From: Robbsia andropogonis
GTDB lineage: Bacteria > Pseudomonadota > Gammaproteobacteria > Burkholderiales > Burkholderiaceae
Assembly: GCF_000970345.1 (NCBI RefSeq)
Contig: NZ_LAQU01000040.1
Location: 1 to 33,543 of the forward strand
DNA length: 33,543 nt
Reading direction: 5' to 3'
The notes below the pieces were generated by a model. It saw nothing but the letters and a program-made list of their open reading frames with translations, was not told the origin of the DNA and ran no database searches. The position numbers and the translations under genes were made by a program. Below, piece after piece: positions 26,162 through 33,543 of this stretch; positions within the stretch are counted from its first letter, which is position 1; the number at the start of each line of letters is the position of its first letter.

Positions 26162-26924
26162 ATGCAGACATTTGCCTGCGCCAAGCATGTCTGCCTCAGC
26201 CGGGAGTACATGCGTTTAACCCTTGCCCGCACGGATCAGCCCGGCCAGCGGCGACATTCATTGCCCGCCGATTTCGCTTACGCCATGCCCCAGGTACATA
26301 CGGGGCTCGACGATGCGCTATTCGCGATAGAACCGCTCGCGCATGCGACACGCGTAACGGACTGGGTCACTGATACAGTGCGCTTCGTCAGGGAAACACA
26401 CCCTTACGAGCAGGCCGAAACGCCCCCGCCGCCTGCACGCTGTGAAGAATCGGCCGGCGCCACCGCATCGACCAACACTTTGGTGGGCCGTGAAACACCG
26501 CCGCCATCGTATCAATCGGTAGTGATATCTCGTCACTTGCCGGCCAGTGTGCCCCCCCCCTCAACCGACATTGCCTGCACCGCCTGACCCGCTTGTGCAA
26601 AGCCGACGCGACGCCTTACTTGCCCTTGCATCACGACGCGGGGAAGACCTTGACAGGTTGGACCCGCCACCTAGCTATCGACAATGCATGGGAGAACCGC
26701 ATGCCAGCGAAGCGGAGACCAGCGCCGAGTTTGCACGCAGTGCCCGTGCATTGAACCGACATGGGTCGCGATCGGACATCGAAGCGCTGGTGGATAACGC
26801 ACGACGCGAAAGCTGCTTCAGGCGAAACCGCGTCGCTATCATACTGCTGGTCACCGCTTTTTTCGCTTTTGCGCTACCCGTGATCATCGGCTTTTTACGC
26901 CACCACTATCGCAACGCGCAGTGA
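26162..26924 (+). pseudogene. Unrecognised membrane-anchored PPPSY-motif protein, split at a poly-C tract
   Basis: Two overlapping frames (26162-26587 and 26547-26924) look like halves of one gene. The first ends soon after a run of nine C (26552-26560); removing one C joins it to the second, giving 253 residues. The joined protein would have ETPPPSYQS (PPPSY at 113-117) before the break and LDPPPSYRQ (168-172) after it, a Pro-rich linker, an Ala/Arg-rich helical stretch, and one C-terminal membrane segment (about 224-245, VAIILLVTAFFAFALPVIIGFL) with a short basic tail. The shared motif on both sides supports one ancestral frame. There is no signal peptide; it resembles a tail-anchored protein. 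GGAAG lies 11 bases before ATG 26162. I do not recognise the family. PPxY-type motifs bind WW domains in eukaryotes, which is only suggestive here. It could be a phase-variable gene, a decayed gene or a sequencing error. Confidence 0.6.
26552..26560. repeat. Homopolymeric tract of nine C residues at the frame junction
   Basis: Nine consecutive C follow GTGTG inside the Pro-rich part of the PPPSY-protein gene. With C9 the upstream frame stops at 26587; C8 would give the full 253-residue protein. Poly-G/C tracts of about this length are known slipped-strand mispairing sites in bacterial contingency genes. They are also frequent sequencing-error sites. Confidence 0.85.
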
Positions 26925-26956
26925 TCATCTAGCCGAAAGAAACAGGCCATATCGCG

Positions 26957-28753
26957 CTACATGCCGGAAAGCATTATCGCGGCGGCACGCTCACCAATCA
27001 TCAATGCGGCCGCGTGCAACGGCGCGTTGGGAATCCGGGGCATCACCGAAGTATCCGCTACCCGCAGACCGGCGATGCCATGCACCCGCAAGTGCGGATC
27101 CACGACCGATTGCGCATCGGTACCGAATGCGCACGTCCCGCACTGATGATAGGCAGTGCCGGAATCGCTACGAATCAGTGCCGCGAGCCTGGCACGGGCG
27201 CCGGCGTCGCGCCTGATGCGTTCAGCGAGATCGCGCCCGCCAAACAGCGCGGTCAAGGCACCGGGGCCGCCGTCGGGTTGCCATCGATACGCCATCGCCG
27301 GTTGGCGCATCACCGTGTCGGCAATCGCAACAGCAGCACTCATGACCTCGATATCGCGCGGGTCGGAGAAAGCGCCGGTACGAATACGCGGCGGTATCCG
27401 CGGGTTGGCGCTCGCGAGCGAAACGCTGCCGCGACTGAACGGCTGGCCTTGCTGCACCGCCAGCGTGACGCCGTGATCGCGCGGCAGCACGCCAAGCCCG
27501 GTCACGTCGCCTTCGGGAAACAGCACCGGGCTCATGACGATCTGCGCATCCGGCGTGGCAAGTGACGGCGCCGTGCGAACAAACCCCGCCGCATGGAATA
27601 TTCCTTCAGCCAGCACACCTTTTCGTCCTGCCAGATAGCGCAAACCTTGCACGGCGGCTTCCACCGGATGCATCAAGTGCTTCAGCGACAGCGGTGCCTT
27701 GATCCGATAGCGCATCGGGAACGACGGATGATTCTGCAAGTTGGCGCCCACGCCGGCTAGGTCCGCTCGCACGGCCAGCCCCTGCGCACGCAGTTGCGCC
27801 GCGGGGCCGATACCGGAGAGCAGCAGCAGGTGCGGCGACTTCACCGCGCCGGCGCATAACACGACCTCGCGCCGCGCGCGTAGCAAAGTGGTGGCACCAG
27901 CCAGTGAGCCGCGCTCGATCTGATAGATGACGCCGATCGCGCGGCCGCCCTCGATCGCAATCCGCGATACCGGGGCGGAGGTAAGGATATGAAGATTAGG
28001 CCGCCGCATCGCAGGGGTCAAATACGATGCCATTACCCCGCCGCGCTCGCCCTTTGCGATCGTCACATCGGTCAGGCCGAAGACATCGACCCCATTTGTA
28101 TTGAGATCCTCGGTACGCGCATAACCGGCTTGTTGCGCTGCCTGCAGGAAGTCATCGACGAGCGCGCCGGCACGCGATGTCATGGGCCGCGACGGCCGTA
28201 CGCGCAAGGGTCCGGCGCTACCATGAAACGGCCCCGCGCCCCGCGCATTGGATTCCGCATCCTTATACGTTTGCAGAATCGTATCGAACGACCAGGCCGA
28301 TCCGCCCGCTTCTTCCCACAGCGCGTAGTCTGCACGATGACCACGGCCATACACCATGCCATTGATCTGGCTTGATCCACCCAAGAGCCGCCCTTGCAGC
28401 AGCGTTACCGCGCGACCGGTAAAGCCTGGTTCCGGCTCGACGAAGTGGCGCCAGTTGACCGCGCCGACGCGCGCCGCGAAGGGACTCAATGCCGGCACGC
28501 GAAAGCGTGACATCACCGATGCGGCCGACCAAAACGCGGAAAGGGGTGACAACGCACCTGACAATGATGACAGTGCGTTGCCCGGCCCGGCCTCCAGCAG
28601 CGCCACCTGGCACGCCGGGTCCTCGCTCAGCCGTGCGGCCAATACGCCTCCGGCAGCGCCGCCACCGACGATGACGTAGTCAACTTCGCGCGGCGGCGCG
28701 ACGTCATGACCGAAGGGAGGGCCGCCAAGCGGACCGGATGAATGGAGGGGCAC
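26957..28753 (-). CDS. GMC-family FAD oxidoreductase (choline/alcohol dehydrogenase-like)
   Basis: The 598-residue protein has the FAD motif VIVGGGAAGGVLAARL (about 28-42), the GMC signature GRLLGGSSQINGMVYGRG, the second signature with KSPHLLLLSGIGP, and the C-terminal catalytic pair as His-His (H536 in YHQCGT, H580 in PNAPLHAAALMIGER). Such enzymes oxidise primary alcohols or choline-like compounds to aldehydes. It starts with GTG 28753, four bases after the stop of the amino-acid-transport binding-protein gene, with AAGGA about nine bases upstream. The two are co-transcribed, so the enzyme probably acts on the imported compound or a product. No signal peptide; the N-terminal 22 residues are Gly/Pro-rich. 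Exact substrate unknown; it is not clearly BetA. Confidence 0.9.
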   Translation of the reverse strand: MPLHSSGPLGGPPFGHDVAPPREVDYVIVGGGAAGGVLAARLSEDPACQVALLEAGPGNALSSLSGALSPLSAFWSAASVMSRFRVPALSPFAARVGAVNWRHFVEPEPGFTGRAVTLLQGRLLGGSSQINGMVYGRGHRADYALWEEAGGSAWSFDTILQTYKDAESNARGAGPFHGSAGPLRVRPSRPMTSRAGALVDDFLQAAQQAGYARTEDLNTNGVDVFGLTDVTIAKGERGGVMASYLTPAMRRPNLHILTSAPVSRIAIEGGRAIGVIYQIERGSLAGATTLLRARREVVLCAGAVKSPHLLLLSGIGPAAQLRAQGLAVRADLAGVGANLQNHPSFPMRYRIKAPLSLKHLMHPVEAAVQGLRYLAGRKGVLAEGIFHAAGFVRTAPSLATPDAQIVMSPVLFPEGDVTGLGVLPRDHGVTLAVQQGQPFSRGSVSLASANPRIPPRIRTGAFSDPRDIEVMSAAVAIADTVMRQPAMAYRWQPDGGPGALTALFGGRDLAERIRRDAGARARLAALIRSDSGTAYHQCGTCAFGTDAQSVVDPHLRVHGIAGLRVADTSVMPRIPNAPLHAAALMIGERAAAIMLSGM

Positions 28754-28757
28754 CTGC

Positions 28758-29582
28758 TCAGTCCTTCACTTCACTCCACGGCAGGCTCTTGCCGACCCAT
28801 TTGTCGGTGAGCTTTTCCAATGAGCCATCGGCGCGGTACTTCGCGATAAGCGCATTGATCTTTTGCTGCAGCGCCGGTTCCTCCTTGCGGATCACGACAG
28901 CGGACGTGGCCACTTGCAAGGAATCACCCAGCATGGCTAATGGCCGATGCGCCGAATTGATCATGTAGGCCGGCGTCAGGTAATTGCCGACTAGCACGTC
29001 GACGCGACCATTCTGCAGATCCAGTAACAACTCCGACCAACCCGGATATTCACGAATATCGCTCAAGCAGCCCGCGGGCAACTTTGCCTGAGCCGTCTTG
29101 ATTTCATTGGCGCCCTTGATCACCCCGACCTTCTTGCCGCACACGTCTTTCCAACCATGAATACGGTTGTCGCCCGCACGCTTGGCGCCCGCCACGCCGT
29201 TCACCACATACGGATCGGACATCAGGAAATCGGCGCTTTTGACGCGATCCGGCGTGCGACCAACCGACGATATGACGATGTCGAAACGCCCTGCCTGAAT
29301 GCCCGCCATCATCGATGACCAACCGAGCGTGACGAATTTCACGTTCAGGCCGAGGTCCTTGCCAATTTTTTTCGCAAGGTCGATGTCATAGCCCGCCAGC
29401 TCCGCCTGATCGCTATACATCGTGGCCGGCGGCGATGCCCCCGTCGTACCCACGACCAGCGTGCCGGGCTCAAGAAGATGTGATTTGTAATCGTCGGCAG
29501 CATGCGCGCCCATGGGCGAGATACCCGTCGCAAGCCCTACCACTGCGCTCAACCAGGCAGCCATAAACGTGCGTTTCAACAT
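28758..29582 (-). CDS. Polar amino-acid ABC transporter, periplasmic binding protein (family 3)
   Basis: The 274-residue protein has a signal peptide (MLKRTFMAAWLSAVVGLATG, cleavage after AHA near residue 28) followed by a family 3 solute-binding fold: LVVGTTGASPPATM, the canonical AGYDIDLAKKIGKDLGL, FVTLGWSSMMAGIQAGRFDIVIS, and VDVLVGNYLTPAYMI. The start is set by GGAGA (29591-29595), eight bases before ATG 29582; an in-frame upstream start would add 32 residues that are not signal-like. It would feed the ATPase and permease encoded from 32609 onward, on the other strand. It is co-transcribed with the GMC oxidoreductase. Ligand class is amino acid or betaine-like by family only. Confidence 0.9.
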   Translation of the reverse strand: MLKRTFMAAWLSAVVGLATGISPMGAHAADDYKSHLLEPGTLVVGTTGASPPATMYSDQAELAGYDIDLAKKIGKDLGLNVKFVTLGWSSMMAGIQAGRFDIVISSVGRTPDRVKSADFLMSDPYVVNGVAGAKRAGDNRIHGWKDVCGKKVGVIKGANEIKTAQAKLPAGCLSDIREYPGWSELLLDLQNGRVDVLVGNYLTPAYMINSAHRPLAMLGDSLQVATSAVVIRKEEPALQQKINALIAKYRADGSLEKLTDKWVGKSLPWSEVKD

Positions 29583-29746
29583 CCCAATATTCTCCGATGA
29601 CGCGATGTCCCGCCAAGCTGCCCTTTTCGATGCCCCACTAAACATACTAGTAAATATTCCAGATGGGCAATCGGACAATATTGCGCGGTATCATCATCTT
29701 CACGTAATGCGTCTGACGCGTCCACTTTCTTTCGTTCGGCTTTCTC
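29583..29746. promoter_or_regulatory. Divergent promoter region with three AATATT motifs
   Basis: The 164-base region separates the binding-protein gene (minus) from the enolase-superfamily gene (plus). It contains AATATT at 29586-29591 and 29653-29658, and a perfect palindrome CAATATTG at 29676-29683, plus TACTAGTA at 29645-29652. These are candidate regulator sites; similar motifs occur in the other divergent promoters of this block. Confidence 0.4.
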
Positions 29747-30907
29747 ATGAAGATCGTCTCCGTGGTGGCTCACCTGGTCCGCATCCCGCTGGCCACCCCG
29801 TATGTGATTTCTCGCGGCACGCTGGATGCCTTTACCAATGTCGTCACGGAAATCCGGACCGACGATGGCCTCATCGGCCATGGTGAAGCGGTGCCGGTGT
29901 CACTGATCGGCGACCCGGTGCAATTCAAGGCCGTGATTGAAAACGACCTGGCGCCGATTGTCATGGGCCGTGATCCTTCGGAGATCGAGTCGCTGGTGGA
30001 CGCCTGTCTGCGCGCCTCTCGGGGCGTGGTGGCGTCGGTCGCCGGCATCGATCTAGCGCTGTGGGACCTTGTCGGCCAAGCACTCGGCACGCCGGTCTCG
30101 GCACTGCTCGGCGGTGGCGGGCTCGGCGTGTCGCGGGAGCGTGCCGATACGTCTTCGCGCGCTCGCGCGCGTGTGCTGGTCGATTACACGACGAGCGTCG
30201 ACCGCCCCGAGGCAATGGCGCAGGTGGCACGCGAGATCAGCGCGGCCGGCTTCCGTGGCATCGTCGTGAAGGTGGATTGCAAATCGATCGATGTCGATGT
30301 CGCACGCGTGCGGGCGGTACGTAACGCGCTGCCAGCCACGTCGACGATGCGCGTGGATTGCAATGGCGGCTATGCACCGGAGCACGCGTTTGCCTTTATC
30401 GATCGGATTGCCGGCTTGGGTGTCGAGTTCATCGAGCAACCGGTGAAAGCAAGCGATCTTGCAGGTCTGAAAGCCTGCCGTGGCCGCGGTTTGCGTATTG
30501 CCGCCGATGAAAGCCTCGGCACGCCGCAAGACGCGCTGCGTCTGGTGGCTGCCGATGCCTGCGACGTACTGAACGTGAAGGTGCCGAAAGCGGGGGGACT
30601 GCTGCAATCCACGCGGGTTGCAGCCATTGCGTCCGCGGCCGGGTTGCCGCTGGTGGTCGGCGGCGGACTGACGTTTGGCATATCGCGTTTTGCAAGCCAG
30701 CATCTGGCCGCCAGTTGCACGATGGCCCTCGGCCATTGTCACGAAGGGCCTGGCCCAGCGTCGCAGGCGCTAATCGATGACCTGACGACGCCGCGCGTGA
30801 GCCGCCAGCAAGTGAGCGATCATGCCGGCCATGTGCCGGTTTCCAATCGCCCTGGAATGGGGTGCGCCGTCGACCCGCAAAAGATTGCACGGTATCGAAT
30901 CGGTTGA
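29747..30907 (+). CDS. Enolase-superfamily enzyme, mandelate racemase/muconate-lactonizing type
   Basis: The 386-residue protein has an N-terminal capping domain and a modified barrel. The acid-base Lys is K175 (in GIVVKVDCK; the first Lys of the usual KxK is Val here). Metal ligands are D204 (MRVDCNGG), E230 (FIEQPV) and D254 (IAADES). The opposite Lys is K278 (LNVKVPKAGG). This Lys/Lys arrangement is that of the MLE subgroup: cycloisomerases, dipeptide epimerases, N-acylamino-acid racemases and the (hydroxy)proline-betaine epimerases. It sits between an amino-acid transporter and a DadA-like enzyme, so epimerisation of an amino acid or betaine is more likely than muconate cycloisomerisation. 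That is inference. No clear ribosome site precedes the ATG. There is a small Arg/Ser-rich insertion near residues 125-140. Confidence 0.88.
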   Translation: MKIVSVVAHLVRIPLATPYVISRGTLDAFTNVVTEIRTDDGLIGHGEAVPVSLIGDPVQFKAVIENDLAPIVMGRDPSEIESLVDACLRASRGVVASVAGIDLALWDLVGQALGTPVSALLGGGGLGVSRERADTSSRARARVLVDYTTSVDRPEAMAQVAREISAAGFRGIVVKVDCKSIDVDVARVRAVRNALPATSTMRVDCNGGYAPEHAFAFIDRIAGLGVEFIEQPVKASDLAGLKACRGRGLRIAADESLGTPQDALRLVAADACDVLNVKVPKAGGLLQSTRVAAIASAAGLPLVVGGGLTFGISRFASQHLAASCTMALGHCHEGPGPASQALIDDLTTPRVSRQQVSDHAGHVPVSNRPGMGCAVDPQKIARYRIG

Positions 30908-31002
30908 TTCCGTTGAATAGGCGAAACGAGCAAGCACATCACGACCGGTCATCTCGCGATTGCCCATGCTCGTCGACGGGTGCGCCTCCCGGTCGAGCGG
31001 CG

Positions 31003-32268
31003 TCACGCACCCCGCTGGAACCGTTCCGGCCGATACGGCGACATGGGTATCGGCGGCGTTTCACCGAGAATCAGCGCCTCGACGACGCGGGCCGTCATGG
31101 GAGCACTGGTCACGCCGATGTGTCCGTGCCCAAATGCAAGAATGGCATTCCGCGCCGCCGCCGCGCGCCCCAGCACGGGCAAACCGTCAGGCGTGCTGGG
31201 CCGCAAGCCCATCCAGCGCGTGACAGTCTGGTGGTTGTCGGCAATCCGTGGAAACAGCAACTTGCCCAACGACAACAGACCATCGGCGCGACGCCAGTCC
31301 GGCGCCGCGCCTGCGCCAGCGAACTCGGCGGTCCCGGCAAAGCGCAGCCCCTCGACCATCGATGCAGCAAACACCTTGGCCTCGGTAGAGAAAACCGGAC
31401 GTTGCAGCACGACGTCGCACGCGGTGATCTGCGCGTGATATCCGCGCTCGGGTTCCAACGCTACGCGATTGCCCAATTGCCGCGCGAGCGGCGCCGAATG
31501 CGCACCGGCGCAAAGCACCACATGACTGGCCTGAATCATGCCGGAGTCGGTCCGCACCGCCCGCACCAGACCATCGGCGATATCGAAACCAGTCGCGGCG
31601 GTACGGCTGACAATGCCGCCATCGCGTTGCAACGCCCGCGCGAAATCCAAGGCCAGTCGCAAAGGGTCCGTGCACTGTGCATTACCGGGCACGAAGCGTC
31701 CACAAACAAAGGCCGGATCGAGTTCGGGCTCCATTTGGCGCAGGGTATCGGCGTCCAGCGTGTCAAATGCGATATTCAGGTCGGCGCGCCGCTTCCAGGC
31801 CCCATCTTCCCGCGCCATGGCGGCCGCCGAGCGATACACCATCAAATGCCCATCGGCACGGATCAGCGATGAGGCGTGCGCGCGCGCCGCCAGCATCGTG
31901 TAGCCATCCACCGCGCCTCCCGTGAGTGCGAAAAGGCCCGCTACGCCTTCGGCGACTTGCGCCGGATTGGCCGCCTTCAGAAAGCGGATCAGCCAGGGGA
32001 CGAGCGCTGGCAGGTGCGACCAGCGAATCGCCAACGGGCCGAGAGGATCGAGCAGCCATCCCGGGACCTTCCTGTGAATGCCAGGCACCGCCATCGGGAA
32101 GATCGACGTCACACTCAAACCACCTGGATTGCCCTGGCTCGCACCGCTGCCAGGCTGCGCCGGATCAATCAGATGCACGCGTTGTCCGCGCCCCTGTAGC
32201 GTCAATGCGGTACACAGGCCGACAAGGCCTGCGCCAATGACGACAATGGAAGGGGGAGAGCGTTGCAT
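31003..32268 (-). CDS. FAD-dependent D-amino-acid dehydrogenase/oxidase-like protein (DadA family)
   Basis: The 421-residue protein has an N-terminal dinucleotide site VVIGAGLVGLCTALTL (G12, G14, G17), the DadA-type stretch SQGNPGGLSV, LCAGAHSAPLARQLG, LEPERGYHAQI and the C-terminal RWMGLRPSTPDGLPVLGR followed by FGHGHIGVT, which closes the flavin site. The family oxidatively deaminates D-amino acids, or oxidises D-proline-like imino acids, passing electrons to the respiratory chain. It is monocistronic, convergent with the enolase-superfamily gene (95-base gap) and divergent from the transporter ATPase gene. An epimerase plus a D-amino-acid dehydrogenase is a common way to catabolise an L-configured substrate. 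The ribosome site is weak (GGAA). Confidence 0.88.
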   Translation of the reverse strand: MQRSPPSIVVIGAGLVGLCTALTLQGRGQRVHLIDPAQPGSGASQGNPGGLSVTSIFPMAVPGIHRKVPGWLLDPLGPLAIRWSHLPALVPWLIRFLKAANPAQVAEGVAGLFALTGGAVDGYTMLAARAHASSLIRADGHLMVYRSAAAMAREDGAWKRRADLNIAFDTLDADTLRQMEPELDPAFVCGRFVPGNAQCTDPLRLALDFARALQRDGGIVSRTAATGFDIADGLVRAVRTDSGMIQASHVVLCAGAHSAPLARQLGNRVALEPERGYHAQITACDVVLQRPVFSTEAKVFAASMVEGLRFAGTAEFAGAGAAPDWRRADGLLSLGKLLFPRIADNHQTVTRWMGLRPSTPDGLPVLGRAAAARNAILAFGHGHIGVTSAPMTARVVEALILGETPPIPMSPYRPERFQRGA

Positions 32269-32608
32269 GGAAACATTCCGGGCAGAGGCGCTGAAACACC
32301 GAGGAAACGTACAGGCGCCAAAACCACGACGGCGCGACCATGCGCGTGGCGCACCTTACCGTATGAATTATATTCGCTCAAATATTTCCCTGATATATCT
32401 CCAGTATTCCATTTTGATGGCATGGCGCGACGGACATGCGCGGCGGTTGCCACCACGGTCTATCCGCCCATCGCCGCCATGCGTTACCATCGGCAAACCG
32501 CATTTGCCCGGACAATCTTAATCTACGCGCGTCGCCTGGTTTTAGCTGCACGCGGCTACCGATAGCGCGTACCCGTTGCGTCCCTTTTGCTCTCTCTGGA
32601 TTCCGCTC
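32269..32608. promoter_or_regulatory. Divergent promoter region between DadA-like and transporter ATPase genes
   Basis: This stretch of about 340 bases has no supported gene. Its centre, about 32360-32420, is strikingly AT-rich for this genome and contains AATATT at 32381-32386 in the context AAATATTTCC, GATATATC, and a TATTCC further right. These resemble motifs at 29653 and in 25165-25190. It probably contains both promoters and a shared operator. Confidence 0.45.
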
Positions 32609-33376
32609 ATGCCGTTGCTGGAAGTGCAATCGTTATCGAAACACTTTGGCGATACGCCCATCTTGAAGGATGTGTCGTTTTCCGTCGACAAAGGTGAGGT
32701 CATTGGCATCATCGGCACATCCGGTAGTGGCAAAAGCACATTGCTGCGGTGCCTGAATCTGCTGGAACGTCCCGACGGCGGCACCATTCTGATGAACGGC
32801 GAATTGGTCGGCCAGCGGCCTCGCGGTGACAAACGCGTGCCGATGCGTGAAAGCGAGATCCTCGGGCATCGCGCCAAGGTCGGCATGGTATTCCAGAGCT
32901 TCAATCTGTTTCCGCACATGACCGCGATCCAGAACGTCATGGAAGCGCCCATATATGTACGCGGCATGTCGAAGGTGCAGGCCGCCGGACACGCACATGA
33001 CCTGCTTGCGCGCGTAAAGCTGGAGGACCGTGCCAATCATTATCCGCACCAGCTTTCCGGTGGACAGCAGCAACGCGTGGCCATCGCGCGCGCGTTGGCG
33101 ATGGCACCACAGCTGATGCTGTTCGACGAGCCGACATCGGCACTGGACCCGGAGTTGGTCGGCGAGGTCCTGCAGGTCATGAAGGACCTCGCCAGGAACG
33201 GCATGACGATGATCTTGGTGTCGCATGAAATGGGCTTCATTCGCGACGTGGCGGACCGGGTGATGTTCATGGGCGGCGGCCATATCCTTGAAAACGCGCC
33301 CCCCGATATCTTTTTTAACGCGCCGCGCACGGACGAGGCGAAACGCTTCCTGAATCGATTGCACGTGGTGGCCTAG
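32609..33376 (+). CDS. Amino-acid ABC transporter ATP-binding protein (GlnQ/HisP type)
   Basis: The 255-residue protein is a polar amino-acid transporter ATPase: Walker A GTSGSGKST (from residue 36), Q-loop VFQSFNLFPHMT, signature LSGGQQQRVAIARAL (from 149), Walker B LMLFDEPTSALDPELVGE (D173, E174) and switch VSHEMGF. The SALDPELVGEVL pattern marks the GlnQ/HisP group. ATG 32609 aligns with family starts (MPLLEVQSLSKHFG); an in-frame TTG 33 bases earlier is unlikely. It is followed 83 bases later by a permease gene, cut by the window end. Together with the binding protein at 28758-29582 it makes a complete importer. Confidence 0.93.
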   Translation: MPLLEVQSLSKHFGDTPILKDVSFSVDKGEVIGIIGTSGSGKSTLLRCLNLLERPDGGTILMNGELVGQRPRGDKRVPMRESEILGHRAKVGMVFQSFNLFPHMTAIQNVMEAPIYVRGMSKVQAAGHAHDLLARVKLEDRANHYPHQLSGGQQQRVAIARALAMAPQLMLFDEPTSALDPELVGEVLQVMKDLARNGMTMILVSHEMGFIRDVADRVMFMGGGHILENAPPDIFFNAPRTDEAKRFLNRLHVVA

Positions 33377-33459
33377 GCCGGTTTGCACGCGGTCTCCGGG
33401 CGTAGCACTTCCCGGCACGGTCATGGGCAATCTTCGCCCGAATCCTTGGCAGGCATGAC

Positions 33460-33543
33460 ATGCAATACGCTTTCGATTGGTCTTTCATTTTCCGCGTCTT
33501 GCCGAAATTTGGCAGTGCCGTTGCGGTAACGCTCGAACTGTTC
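33460..33543 (+). CDS. Amino-acid ABC transporter permease, 5' end only
   Basis: From ATG 33460 the frame is open to the window end (28 codons) and reads QYAFDWSFIFRVLPKFG, then AVAVTLEL. This is the usual start of HisM/GlnP-type permeases (Y-x-FDW, LP-x-hydrophobic, G-x-x-x-TL). Its position after the ATPase gene fits. The gene continues beyond the window. A neighbouring ATG at 33455 is in another frame. Confidence 0.8.
   Translation, partial: MQYAFDWSFIFRVLPKFGSAVAVTLELF

Noticed and set aside
30978-31012. GGGTGCG/CGCACCC inverted repeat near the convergent ends of the enolase-family and DadA-like genes
   Set aside because: Reaches into the coding end of the DadA-like gene, has a long loop and no T-tract.

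Overview
The window looks like a chromosomal or megaplasmid segment of a Gram-negative betaproteobacterium of the Burkholderiaceae (Burkholderia sensu lato or a relative; genus not determined). Evidence is the high GC content, AGGAGACA-type ribosome binding sites, a Burkholderia-style trimeric porin, and the mix of ABC transporters and sugar/amino-acid catabolic genes. There are no rRNA or tRNA genes, CRISPR arrays, complete insertion sequences or phage genes that I can see.

Layout. (1) 1-3277: a molybdate/tungstate-type uptake unit made of a periplasmic binding protein and a permease fused to its ATPase, preceded by a ModE-box-like palindrome. (2) 3259-8450: housekeeping genes: Mn-type superoxide dismutase, a BaiN/HI0933-family flavoprotein, a class I methyltransferase, and a RutG-type pyrimidine permease. 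(3) 8521-18330: a polyol operon with binding protein, two permeases, HAD phosphatase, ATPase, D-arabinitol 4-dehydrogenase and xylulokinase, with a convergent SorC-family regulator at its end. DalD and xylulokinase without a visible fructokinase point to D-arabitol (D-arabitol to D-xylulose to D-xylulose 5-phosphate). In this sequence dalD is broken by a one-base frameshift in a T-rich stretch. (4) 18559-21164: a porin with a clear terminator, then about 1.3 kb with no convincing gene. (5) 21165-33543: a block that looks devoted to an amino acid or derivative of unknown identity: FCD-type GntR regulator, aminotransferase, SDR lacking the catalytic Tyr/Lys, DHDPS-family protein lacking the usual Tyr, Asp/Glu/hydantoin-type racemase, GMC oxidoreductase, polar amino-acid ABC transporter, enolase-superfamily enzyme and a DadA-like FAD oxidase/dehydrogenase. 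Its divergent promoters are AT-rich and share AATATT-type motifs.

The most unusual item is at 26162-26924. Two overlapping reading frames meet at a run of nine C residues. Together they encode a membrane-anchored protein with two PPPSY motifs, one on each side of the break. This is either a pseudogene, a sequencing error, or a phase-variable (contingency) gene of unknown function.

Several proteins carry long, low-complexity N-terminal extensions or internal insertions. Starts were chosen mostly by Shine-Dalgarno position; some are GTG or TTG. All functional assignments are from reading the sequence against remembered families; no search was run.
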